Part shown: piece by piece, positions 26,257 to 35,800 of the stretch
Numbering within the stretch: the first letter of the stretch is position 1
Layout of the letters: each line of letters starts with the position of its first letter
NCBI GenBank assembly: GCA_963789495.1
Contig: CAWBLP010000006.1
Coordinates: 62,001-126,000 of the forward strand
Length of the DNA stretch: 64,000 nt
Reading direction: 5' to 3'
Source of the DNA: CAWBLP01 sp963789495
Lineage (GTDB): Bacteria; Pseudomonadota; Alphaproteobacteria; Acetobacterales; Acetobacteraceae
Program-made: the position numbers and the translations under genes
Notes under the pieces: generated by a model
Told to the model about the DNA's origin: nothing
The model's input: only the letters and a program-made list of their open reading frames with translations
Database searches by the model: none

Positions 26257-28523
26257 ATGACCGACAGCGCTATCCGCCGCATCGCCTTCGCTGCTGATGC
26301 GGCCCATCGCCTGGATTCCGGAGGTGCGGCGCAGGCAGCTGCTGACTGGCACTGGTGCTGATCGCCGCGTTGCTGTTCCCGCTGTGGAACGGCAACGACG
26401 CCGACATCGACAGCATGGCCAACGCCGCTCGCCTATGCCACGCTGGCGCTGGGCCTCAACATCGTGGTGGGCTTCGCCGGCCTGCTCGACCTGGGCTACG
26501 CCGCGTTCTTCGCCATCGGCGCCTACACCTACGGCATCCTGACCGCGTTCCAGGTGATGCCGCACGTGGAGCGAGTTCTGGGAGCCGTTCCAGTATCTGG
26601 GCCTGGTGGCGAAATTGCCCGGCGGAAACCGGCGACCGGCAGCGTGGTGCATTTCACCCTGTCGTTCTGGCTGGCGCTGCCGCTCGGCCGCGGCGTTCGC
26701 CGCGTTCTGGGGCGTGCTGTTCGGTGCGCCGACCTTGCGGCTGCGCGGCGACTACCTGGCCATCGTCACGCTGGGCTTCGGCGAGATCGTGCCGATCGTG
26801 GTGCGCAACTGGTCCGGCCTGACCAACGGCGCGGCGGGCCTGAACGGCGTTGCCGCGCCGCATCTGTTCGGCTGGAGCTTCGGCGTCAATGCCACGCCGT
26901 ACTATTACGTGGCGATCGTCGATGGTCGCCTTGCTGATCTTCGTCTCCATCCGGCTGCGCGATTCGCGCATCGGCCGAGCCTGGATGGCGATCCGCGAGG
27001 ATGAGATCGCGGCGTCGGCGATGGGCGTCGATCTGACCAAGTTCAAGCTGCTGGCCTTCGCCATCGGCGCCGCGTTCGCCGGCATGACCGGCGTGTTCTA
27101 CGTCGCCAAGTTGCAGACCGCGACGCCGGAGATGTTCGGCTTCCCGGTCTCGGTCATGATCCTGGTGATGGTCGTGCTCGGCGGCATCGGCAGCGTCTGG
27201 GGCGTGGTGCTGGGCGCCGTTCATCCTGCAGCTGCTGCAATCCTGGTGGCTGCAGGACCTGACCGGCTGGATGCACGCACTCGGCCGGCTGGTCGGCAGC
27301 GACTGCGCTGCAGCAGGTCGATCTGGTGCAGGCGATCGAGCTGATCTTCGGCATCATCCTGGTGCTGATGATGCTGTATCGCCGCCAGGGGCTGATCCCG
27401 GCGGTCGCGCGACCAGGCGGCGCTGAGCTTCGAGCAGCAGCACGCCGAAGTCCGGCGCGGCGGCTTCACCGACCTGAAGCTGCACGGCCTGGGCGGCGAG
27501 ACGCGCACCGGCGAACCGGCGCTGGAAGTGAAGGGCGTCACGGTGCGGTTCGGCGGCCTGACCGCGCTGGACAAGGTCGATCTGGTGGTGCCGAAAGGCG
27601 GCGTGGTGGCGGTGATCGGCCCGAACGGCTCCGGCAAATCGACGCTGTTCAACGTGATCACCGGCCTGGTGCACGCGGAAGGCGGTTCCATCCGGTTCCA
27701 TGGCGAGGAGATCATCGCGCCTGCCGCCGCACAAGATCCTGGAGAAGGGCATCGCCCGCACCTTCCAGAACCTGCGGCTGTTCACCAACCTGACGGTGAT
27801 GGACAACGCGCTGATCGGCCAGCATACGCGGCTGAAGACCGGCGTCCTTCGCCGCGATCCTGCGTCCGCCGGGCACCATGGCCGGGAGGAGCGTGCGGCG
27901 CGCGAATGGGCGATGGAGATCTTCGCGATCTTCGGCAACCGGCTGACACCGCGCGCGGCGCCAGATGGTGCAGCGGCCTGTCCTACGCCAATCGCCGCCG
28001 CATCGAGATCGCCCGCGCCCTGGCATCGCGCCCGAAGATCCTGCTGCTGGACGAGCCGACCGCCGGCATGAACCCGGCCGAGACGCTGGAACTGGCCGAG
28101 CAGGTCAAAAGCCTGAACGGGCTGGGCCTGACGGTGCTGCTGATCGAGCACAAGCTGGACGTGGTCACCACGCTGGCGGACACGGTGTACGTGCTGGACC
28201 ATGGCGAGGTGATCGCGCACGGCACGCCGACCGAAGTGCGCCAGAACGAGGAAGTGCTGCGCGCCTATCTCGGCCGCAACGCGCAGGCCGCCGCGCGGGG
28301 GCAGCCTGATGCCAGCCCCCGTGTCACGGCCGGCGCCATGCGCGTCACCGCCACCGCCATGCGTGCCATGGCCGGCGCCATCGTGTCATGGCCGGGCTTG
28401 ACCCGGCCATCCACCCCCGAACGATCTCCACACCCCACCATACGTGCGCCATCGCCTGGGGCGATGGCCGGGTCAAGCCCAGCCATGACTCCGTTACCGC
28501 AGGACCATCGCCATGCTGCTTGA
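26257..28523 (+). pseudogene. LivM-LivG permease-ATPase fusion with about fifteen frameshifts
   Basis: After correcting single extra bases at about 26290, 26354, 26430, 26572, 26685, 26921, 27219, 27306, 27410, 27720, 27846, 27961 and 27971, and two sites (26623, 27884) of net +2 or -1, one continuous protein appears. First the LivM permease (LNIVVGFAGLLDLGYAAFFAIGAYTYG, LRLRGDYLAIVTLGFGEI, GVDLTKFKLLAFAIGAAFAG), then, with no stop or start between them, the LivG ATPase: VKGVTVRFGGL, Walker A GPNGSGKST, GIARTFQNLRLF, LSYANRRRIEIARALA and LLLDEPTAGMNPAET. Joined LivM-LivG genes are known in this lineage. The final codons run through a family-B repeat, so the terminal 60-odd residues are repeat-derived and overlap the livF start. 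Confidence 0.8.
28386..28489 (+). repeat. Palindromic repeat family B, copy B3, inside the livG 3' end
   Basis: TCATGGCCGGGCTTGACCCG ... GCCGGGTCAAGCCCAGCCATGA, arms complementary over about 25 bases. It lies in the frame that continues from livG and ends 24 bases before livF. Confidence 0.8.
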
Positions 28524-29245
28524 GTTCAAGGACGTCGACACCTACTACGGCGATCTGCACGTCCTGAAGAAGGTCAACTACGCCATCGAGAAGGGCGAGA
28601 TCATCGCCCTGCTCGGCGGCAACGCCTGCGGCAAGTCCACCACCATGAAGACGATCATGGGCGTGGTGCGTCCCACCCGCGGCTCGGTGATCTTCGAGGG
28701 CCAGGCGATCGAGAAGCATGCCCACCGCGGAACGCGTGCGCCGCGGCATCGCGCCGGTGCTGGAAGCGCGCCGGCTGTTCCCGCGCATGACGGTGTTCGA
28801 GAACCTGGAGATGGGCGCCTACCTGCGCAAGCGCGGCGCGGAGTTCGACCAGGACCTGGAGCGCGTCTACACGCTGTTCCCGCGCGTCAAGGAACGCCGC
28901 AACCAGATCGCCGGCACGCTGTCCGGCGGTGAGCAGCAGATGGTCGCGATGGGCCGCGCGCTGATGGCGCGTCCGCGCCTGCTGTGCATGGACGAGCCGT
29001 CGATGGGCCTGTCGCCGCTGTACGTCGAGCAGGTGTTCGACATCATCCAGGAGATCAACCGCCAGGGCACCACGATCTTCATGGTGGAGCAGAATGCCAA
29101 CATGGCGCTGTCGATCGCGCATCGCGCCTATGTGCTGCAGACCGGCCAGGTGGTGCTGTCCGGCACCGCGGAGGAGCTGCGGCGCAATCCGATGATCCGC
29201 GAAGCTTATCTGGGCGAGATGCAGGTCGCGCAGCCGGTCGTGTAG
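28513..29245 (+). pseudogene. livF: Liv-type ABC ATPase LivF with one frameshift
   Basis: Second ATPase of the Liv transporter, 243 codons once an extra C at about 28717 (after GAG AAG) is removed. MLLEFKDVDTYYGDLHVLKKV, a Walker A with Ala-Cys variation (GGNACGKST), Q-loop region RGIAPVLEARRLFPRMTVFENL, signature TLSGGEQQMVAMGRALM, Walker B LLCMDEPSMGLSP and switch His-type segment FMVEQNANMAL are all present. Overlaps the extended livG frame by 11 bases. Only one frameshift, much fewer than the upstream genes. Confidence 0.86.
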
Positions 29246-29249
29246 CAAG

Positions 29250-29505
29250 TGTCGGCGGGCGTCGCCCCCGAAGCCCCATCAAGGGGCGCTGCCCCTTGAA
29301 CCCCCGCCAAGGGCCCGGCCCCCGGAACCATATATTGTTTGGGTTGGGGAGGGGCGTGACGGCCTCGGACCAGCGTATCATCACCGGCGGCCCTCTCCCC
29401 AATCCAAACGGAATGATTGCAAAGGCTGAGCCTTTGCTGGGGTCCAGGGGCAAAGCCCCTGGTGGGGTTCGGGGCAACGCCCCGACGCGTGCCGCGCCGA
29501 ATTCC
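29250..29505 (+). repeat. Hairpin repeat family A, copy A3 (the most complete)
   Basis: About 255 bases between livF and the next binding-protein gene. Successive short palindromes GGGCGTCGCCC, AAGGGGCGCTGCCCCTT, AAGGGCCCGGCCC, central TTTGGGTTGGGGAGGGG facing CCCTCTCCCCAATCCAAA, AAAGGCTGAGCCTTT, AGGGGCAAAGCCCCT and GGGGCAACGCCCC. Used here as the reference for the family because nothing interrupts it. Confidence 0.87.
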
Positions 29506-29526
29506 CGTCGCCGGTGAAATGCCCTA

Positions 29527-30561
29527 ATGAGTGCCGTTATGAACCCATTTCCCCTCAGTCGACGCGCCGCCCTGGGCCTGCTGACAGCCGCCGCCGTCAT
29601 CCCGCAGGCGCGCGCCGCCGATCCGCTGCGACTCGGCCTGTTGCACACCCTGTCGCCCGCGCCCTTCTACATCGCGCAGGAGCGCGGCTATTTCCGCGAC
29701 GCCGGCATCGACCTCACGTTCCGCTTCTTCCAGGCCGCGCAGCCGATCGCTGCAGCCGCAGTCTCCGGCGACATCGATGTGGGCGTCACCGCGCTCACCG
29801 GCGGATTCTTCAACCTGGCGGAGAAAGGCACGCTGAAGGTCATCGGCGGCGCCATGCATGAAGAGCACGGCTACGAAGGTTCCGCAGTGCTCGCCTCCAA
29901 TCAGGCCTTCGCGAACGGCCTCACCGCGGTGGACAAACTGCCCGGCCACAGCTTCGCCATCACGCAGTACGGATCATCGTTCCACTACATGCTGGGACGC
30001 ATCGCAGAGGCGAAGGGTTTCGACCTCAAAGCCCTGACGCTGCGCCCGGTGCAGCAGGTCCCCAACATGGTGGCCGCCGTGCAGACCGGACAGGTGGACG
30101 CGACCATCGCCATCGCCTCACAGGCCAGGCCGCTGGCAGCATCCGGCCAGGCGCATATCCTCGGCTGGGTCGGCGATATCGTGCCGTACCAGATCACCGC
30201 GGTATTTACCACCACCGGAATGATCTCGGCCCACGGGGATCTATTGCAGCGTTTCGCCAAGGCATATCAACGCGGCGTGGCGGATTATCGCGACGCGTTC
30301 CTGCGTCTGGATGCGCAGGGCAAACCGATTGTCGATGCGACCACGGATGCGGTGATTCCGCTGATCACCAAATACGTGTTCACCGGCGATCCCAACGCAC
30401 GCGACAAGATTCTGCGAGGCGTCGGCTATTATGATGCCGGTGGTGCGCTGGACGTGAAGGATGTGCTGGCCCAGATGCAATGGTTCCGCTCCCAAGGCCT
30501 GGTGAAGGGCGACACCGATCCGAGCGCGATGATCGATACGGGCTTTCTGCCGACGCGATGA
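29527..30561 (+). CDS. ABC transporter substrate-binding protein, NitT/TauT type
   Basis: 344 residues; ATG 29527 or 29539 both possible. Twin-arginine-like or Sec leader SRRAALGLLTAAAVIPQARA, then LRLGLLHTLSPAPFYIAQERGYFRDAGIDLTFRFFQ, the standard NMT1/THI5-like opening, and the AVSGDIDVGVTALTGGFF loop. Members bind sulfonates, nitrate, pyrimidine precursors or aromatic acids; ligand unknown. The ATPase gene overlaps its stop (ATGA), but a permease gene is absent from both sides. Confidence 0.87.
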   Translation: MSAVMNPFPLSRRAALGLLTAAAVIPQARAADPLRLGLLHTLSPAPFYIAQERGYFRDAGIDLTFRFFQAAQPIAAAAVSGDIDVGVTALTGGFFNLAEKGTLKVIGGAMHEEHGYEGSAVLASNQAFANGLTAVDKLPGHSFAITQYGSSFHYMLGRIAEAKGFDLKALTLRPVQQVPNMVAAVQTGQVDATIAIASQARPLAASGQAHILGWVGDIVPYQITAVFTTTGMISAHGDLLQRFAKAYQRGVADYRDAFLRLDAQGKPIVDATTDAVIPLITKYVFTGDPNARDKILRGVGYYDAGGALDVKDVLAQMQWFRSQGLVKGDTDPSAMIDTGFLPTR

Positions 30562-31328
30562 GTGGTGGCCTGCGTCTGCTGCTGGCGGGTGTGCGGCACG
30601 CCTATCACGATCTGAATGTGCTGGACGACATCACCCTGACCGCGGAACCCGGTGAGGTACTGGTGCTGGTTGGTCCGTCCGGGTGTGGCAAGTCCACCCT
30701 GCTGGGCATTATGGGCGGCTTGTTGGCGCCGTCGTCCGGCAGTGTTCGCATTCAGGGGAACATCGCCGAGGACTGCCTCAATCCGCTGACCTATGTGTTC
30801 CAGGACTTCGCCCTGCTGCCCTGGCGCAGCGTGGCCGGCAACATCGCGCTGGTGCTGGAGGGGAGGCTGCCCCGCGTGGAGCGTACAGCGCGCGTGCGGG
30901 AGGTGCTGGCGCTGACCGGGTTGACCGAGTTTGCTGGCGCCTGGCCGCGGCAACTCTCCGGCGGCATGCGGCAACGCGTCGGCATTGCGCGCGCCTTGGC
31001 GGTGCGTCCGGCCTGTCTGTTGATGGACGAGCCGCTGTCGGCGTTGGATGCGCAAACCCGTGATCTGCTGCTGGATGAATTCGTTGCGCTGATCGAGCGT
31101 GCCCGCACCACCACGATCTATGTCACGCATAACCTCGCAGAGGCGGTGCGGCTCGGGCATCAGATCGTCGTGCTGTCGCGTCGCCCTGGGCGGGTGCGAG
31201 AGATACTGCGCATCGATCGTCCACTGACCGGGCGCCGTGTCACGGACCCCGACCTGGTTGCGATGGAAGCCGCCCTGTGGCGCATGATCCGAGACGACGC
31301 GGTCGCCGCCGAACGGGAGATCGGGTAA
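30558..31328 (+). CDS. ABC transporter ATP-binding protein, NitT/TauT type
   Basis: 256 residues from the ATG overlapping the upstream stop. Walker A GPSGCGKSTLL, Q-loop YVFQDFALLPWRSV, signature LSGGMRQRVGIARALA, Walker B CLLMDEPLSALDAQTRD and the switch His in YVTHNLAEAVRLG are intact, so the ATPase should be active. Energises uptake of the ligand bound by the preceding gene product, but the matching permease must be encoded elsewhere. Translational coupling is likely given the 4-base overlap. Confidence 0.9.
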   Translation: MSGGLRLLLAGVRHAYHDLNVLDDITLTAEPGEVLVLVGPSGCGKSTLLGIMGGLLAPSSGSVRIQGNIAEDCLNPLTYVFQDFALLPWRSVAGNIALVLEGRLPRVERTARVREVLALTGLTEFAGAWPRQLSGGMRQRVGIARALAVRPACLLMDEPLSALDAQTRDLLLDEFVALIERARTTTIYVTHNLAEAVRLGHQIVVLSRRPGRVREILRIDRPLTGRRVTDPDLVAMEAALWRMIRDDAVAAEREIG

Positions 31329-31727
31329 CGGCCGCTGTGCCGGTCCCGACTCCGGATCGCGACAACCGGGCGGGTCCATCGAGGATTGTCACCCAGTCGT
31401 AATGTAGGCGCCTCTCGCCACCGGGACTGCAACGGAAATAACGCGACAGCCCGCCCCGCGGCTGACCTGGAACACACCTGCATTTCGCGCGCCGACGCCA
31501 AGAAGCGCCAGTGCAGCTTTGGCAGTCATGTGCACGCATCCCGCGCGCGCTATCCGCCACTTCGCAGCTGCGCTATGGAAAGCCACGACTTGCGCAGGTC
31601 GCACCATGCAAAGCGCACGACCTGCACAGCTGTATCATCAAAAGTCCCTACTTGCGCACGCCGCATCCTGGAAAAAATCCAGGATGCAGGGTGTGAGCCC
31701 GGCACGACACCGTACAGTCGGCTGGGA
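31329..31727. other. Gene-free region between convergent transcription units
   Basis: About 400 bases with lower GC and several direct repeats of ACTTGCGCA-type words (near 31590 and 31650). Frames here lack similarity and ribosome sites. Contains the hairpin at 31663. Confidence 0.5.
31663..31687 (-). terminator. Candidate terminator hairpin after the OmpR-type regulator
   Basis: Perfect 9-bp stem GCATCCTGG / CCAGGATGC with a 7-base A-rich loop, 40 bases past the regulator stop on its strand. No clear T-run follows, so rho-independent termination is only possible, not shown. Confidence 0.4.
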
Positions 31728-32453
31728 CTACGCCGCGTTGCTCGCCACCTGTTCCGGCTTCAGCCGATACCCGCCGCCCTCGGTGACCAGCAGCGACGGA
31801 ACGGCGGGGTTTGGCTCGATCTTCTGACGCAGACGGTAGATATGGGTCTCCAGCGTGTGCGTCTTCACAGCGGCGTTGTAGCCCCACACTTCATGCATCA
31901 GGATCTGCCGATCCACCGGCGTGTTGGAGCGATACAGGAATTTCAGCACCGCCGTCTCCTTGTCGGTCAGCCGGATCCGCCGATTCTTCGCGACGTCCTG
32001 CAGCAGCTTCTTCGCCGGACGGAAGGTATACGGCCCGACCGAGAACACCGCTTCCTCGCTGCGATCGAAGATGCGCAGCTGCGCCCGCAGACGTGCCAGC
32101 AACTCGCTGGAACGGAACGGCTTCGCGATATAATCGTTGGCACCGGAATCGAGCCCGCGCACCACATCGGCTTCATCGTTAGCGCCGGTCAGCATGATCA
32201 CCGGCATCTTGTGTCCGTTCCGGCGCAGCTTGGCGCAGTAATCGCGGCCGTCACCATCCGGCAGTCCAATATCCAGGATGACGGCATCGAATCGCGCGTC
32301 GTCGCGTGCCAGGATCTTGTCGGCGTCTTCCAGACTTGCCGCGGCGGTGACGACGAATTCGTCCTCGAGTTCGAGATGCTCCACCAATGTCTCCATCAGC
32401 GAAGTGTCGTCTTCGATGATCAGGATCGGTCGCACGTTCGGCATGTTGTTCAT
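31728..32453 (-). CDS. OmpR-family response regulator transcription factor
   Basis: 241 residues from ATG 32453 (MNNMPNVRPILIIEDD), preceded by AGGGG. Receiver domain: acidic pocket IIEDD, phospho-acceptor Asp in AVILDIGLPDGDG, Thr in IMLTGANDEADV, Lys in IAKPFRSSEL. Winged-helix DNA-binding domain from about residue 140 (FSVGPYTFRPAKKLL) with LTDKETAVLKFLYR and the recognition region THTLETHIYRLRQKI. This is an orphan regulator type widely conserved in Rhodospirillales; no kinase gene adjoins it. A 24-bp tandem duplication lies just upstream of the start. Confidence 0.9.
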   Translation of the reverse strand: MNNMPNVRPILIIEDDTSLMETLVEHLELEDEFVVTAAASLEDADKILARDDARFDAVILDIGLPDGDGRDYCAKLRRNGHKMPVIMLTGANDEADVVRGLDSGANDYIAKPFRSSELLARLRAQLRIFDRSEEAVFSVGPYTFRPAKKLLQDVAKNRRIRLTDKETAVLKFLYRSNTPVDRQILMHEVWGYNAAVKTHTLETHIYRLRQKIEPNPAVPSLLVTEGGGYRLKPEQVASNAA

Positions 32454-32854
32454 CCCCTCTTGTGCCAAGCTCACAATATCTTGCGAGCCGTTTGGATGGA
32501 TATCTTGCGAGCCGTTTGGATGGCGCAAGAAGTGATCGCAAACATGGCGAAAATGGGTCACCGCCGCTTCGCTTTGTCGTGAGCGATGTACACATGCGGA
32601 TTGAAGTGCGGACCGGCGGCGTGTCGATCGAGCGCGGCAGTTGCGCGTCAGCCGCCGAAACCGACCGCAGGGGCTTTCCCGCCATCTCCTCACGCGGTTT
32701 CAGCGACGCCCGCAAACAGCAATGGACGCAGCCGGTTGGATGCATCACAACCGTGCGATGCGCCGCTGTTCGCGCGAGACCTGGGTCACACTCCGGCCTC
32801 GCGTCGGACACCCGGGAAATGCCGGGCCTGGCCGCATCGAAGGGGAAGAGCGTC
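32454..32854. other. Divergent control region, regulator / alpha-2-macroglobulin
   Basis: Besides the 24-bp duplication nothing definite is visible. The macroglobulin frame is open through the whole stretch but the residues lack similarity and a signal peptide appears only from the ATG at 32855. Confidence 0.5.
32476..32523 (-). promoter_or_regulatory. Perfect 24-bp tandem duplication upstream of the response regulator
   Basis: Two adjacent exact copies (32476-32499 and 32500-32523) of a unit beginning ATATCTTGCGAGCCG, 23 bases upstream of the regulator ATG, in the control region shared with the divergent alpha-2-macroglobulin gene. The unit is 24 bases and the regulator frame is open through it, so it could alternatively encode an 8-residue repeat in a longer N terminus. 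A repeated binding site for the regulator itself is a reasonable guess. Confidence 0.5.
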
Positions 32855-35800
32855 ATGCGCCGTCTCATGCTGCTGCTTGCGGCTGTCCTGCTTCTCGCGT
32901 GCGGCGCGGCGCACGCGGATGAATTCAACCTTCCTGGCCTGCAGACCAATAGCAACGCCTACGCCCGCACGCTGACCGCGCGCTTCCCTGCCGGCGGCAC
33001 GCCGCAGGCGCGTCATCTGGCGGAACAGGCGGCCGATGCCGCGATCCGAAAGCAGGACTGGCCGGCAGCCGCTGCGGCCTGGGAACGGCGGATCGGCCTC
33101 GGCGAGGCGCAGCCGGAGCAATGGATGGCCCTCGCCCAGGCGCAGATGCATCGCACCCCAGCCGAACCGAGCCGTGCTCTGCAGGCCGCCTGGCGCGCCT
33201 TCACCGGGTTCGATCTCGGGCCGGACCAGGTGCCCGCGCTGCTGCTGATGGCTGACGCGCTGCAAGCGATGGATCGGCCGGCGCAGGCGATCCAGGCCCT
33301 GCAGGCAGCCGTCGAGCGGGCACCCGACGATGCCCGTCTGCGCGAAACCCTGGCGCAGACCCGCCGCGCCACCGGCATCCTGGTGCGCCAGGTGCGCACC
33401 GAGCCGCAGGCCGAACCGCCGCGCGCCTGCATCGACTTCACCGTGCCGCCGACCCGGCGCGACGATTTCCATCCGGAAGACTGGGTGAAGCTGGAACCGC
33501 CGGTGCCCGGTGCCGCGGTCACCCGCGAGGGCGATCAGATCTGCGTCTCCGGCCTGCCCTCGGGCGCCACCACGCGCGTCACGCTGCGCGCCGGCATGCC
33601 GGGGGTGGACGGGCTGAGCCTGGTGAAGGACACGACCCTGTCGGTCGCGATCGCCAACCGTCGCCCGCGCATCGACTTCGATACCCGCTTCTTCGTGCTG
33701 CCGCGCGGCCAGACCCCGGCGATCGGCCTGGGCACGGTGAACCTGTCCTCGGTGAAGCTGACCCTCGCCCGCCTCTCCGAGCGCAACGTCATCGGCTTCA
33801 TCCGCAGCACCCGGCTCGGCCAGCCGGTGGAATCCTGGGATGCCGAACGCATCACCGACCAGTCCGGTCGGGTGGTGTGGCAGGGCAGCGCCGAGATTCC
33901 GAACTGGGCGATGAACCGCACCGCCCATACCGCGCTGCCGCTGCCGGATGCGCTCGCCTCCGCCGGCCCTGGCCTGTTCGCGCTGATCGCCGGCGCCGGC
34001 GATGGCACGCCCAACGTGTCGACCGGCGTGCAGATGATCCTGCGCACCGACCTGGCGCCCACCATCTGGCGCGGCTCGGACGGGTTGACGGTGCAGGTGC
34101 GCGGCTATGCCGATGTCGCCCCACGCGCCGGGGTGACGCTGCGGCTGCTCGCCGAGAACAACGACATCCTGGCCGAGACCACCACCGACGCGGACGGGGT
34201 CGGAAAATTCGCCGCGCCGCTGCTGCATGGCGAGGGGCCGGTCGCCCCGCGTGCGGTCGAGGCCCTGGCCGGCCACGATTACACGCTGCTCGACCTCGAC
34301 ACGGCGGCGTTCGACCTGGCCGATCGCGGCGTCGCCGGCCTGCCCGATCCGGGGCCACTCGATGCCTATGTCTGGCTCGATCGCGGCATCTACCGGCCCG
34401 GCGAGACAATTCGGGTGATGGCGCTGCTGCGCGACGGGGCGGGCAAGCCGGTCGATCTGCCGGCCCGCTTCACCGTCAAGCGGCCGAACGGGCAGGTGTT
34501 CCTGGAGACGACGCCGGCGCGTAGCGGGGATGCCTCGGTGTATTTGCCGGTGACGCTGTCGAAGGGCGCGCCAGGCGGGACGTGGAGCGTGGAGGTGAAG
34601 GCCGATCCTGGCCTGCCGCCGATCGGCCGCGCCGAGTTCCGGGTGGACGCCTTCGTGCCGGACCGGATGGCGGTCGATCTGGGCCCCGCCGCGGGACCGA
34701 TCGTGCCCGGCCAGCCGTACCGGCTGCCGGTGGCGGCGCGCTACCTGTACGGCGCGCCCGGCGCCGGGCTGACCGGGCAGGCGCAGATGCGGCTGGTGAT
34801 CGACCCCACGCCATTTCCGGTCCTGGCCGGCTACCGTGTCGGCCTGGAGGGCGAGACCTATGCGCCCGACAGCAAGGACCTGAAGCTGCCGGAGACCGAT
34901 GCGCAGGGTCATGCCACGCTCGCCATCGACCTGGCGCGCGCGCCCGACACCACGCATGCGCTGAAGGCGGCGATCTCCGTCGGGGTAAACGATCCATCCG
35001 GCCACGCCGCCCTGGCCACCACCGAAATCCCGGTCCGGCCGAACAACGCGCTGATTGGCATCAAGCCCGCCTTCGCCGACAACGCGGTCGATGCCGGCAC
35101 CGAGGCCGGGTTCGACGTCATCGCGGTCGCGCCGGATGGGACGCGGATCGCCATGCCGGCGAAGCTGCGCCTGGTGCGGGAGCGGCCGGACTGGCGCCTG
35201 GTGATGCACGGCAGTCTGGCGCGCTACGAGACGGTGTGGCGCGCCGAGCCGCTGGAGACCGAGGCGGTCACCATCCCCGCCGACGCGCCGCTGCATGTCG
35301 CGCGCAAGCTCGATTTCGGGCGCTACCGGATCGAGCTGCTGCAGGCGGGCGGAATGGCCGCCACCTCGATGCGGTTCCGCTCCGGCTGGGTGTCGTCGGA
35401 CAGCCCGGACGTGCCGGACCGGGTGGATGTCTCCGCCGATCGTGGCAGCTACGCGCCGGGCGACACTGCGCGCATCCACATCGCGCCGCCGTTCGCCGGG
35501 CGTGCGACGCTGCTGGTGCTGACCGACCGGGTGCATCTGCTGCGCGACGTCGCGGTGCCGGCCGGCGGCACGGATGTGGATGTGCCGGTGTCGGCCGATT
35601 GGGGGCCGGGCGCTTATGTCACCGTGCATGTGTTCCGCCCGGCGGCGGATGCCCATGCCCGCCCCGGCCGCGCCATCGGCCTCACCTGGGTCGGCATCAA
35701 TCCGGGGGTTCGCAAGCTGCCGGTCGCGTTCGAGGCCGCAGAAAAATTCACCCCGCGCGCCCGGGCGGCGATCCGGGTGCGCACCGCGCCGAACGCCTGG

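Noticed and set aside
24046..29245. Programmed +1 frameshifting as the established explanation for the liv operon
   Set aside because: No bacterial case with dozens of sites per operon is known to me and no common slippery motif precedes the sites; kept only as a remote alternative.
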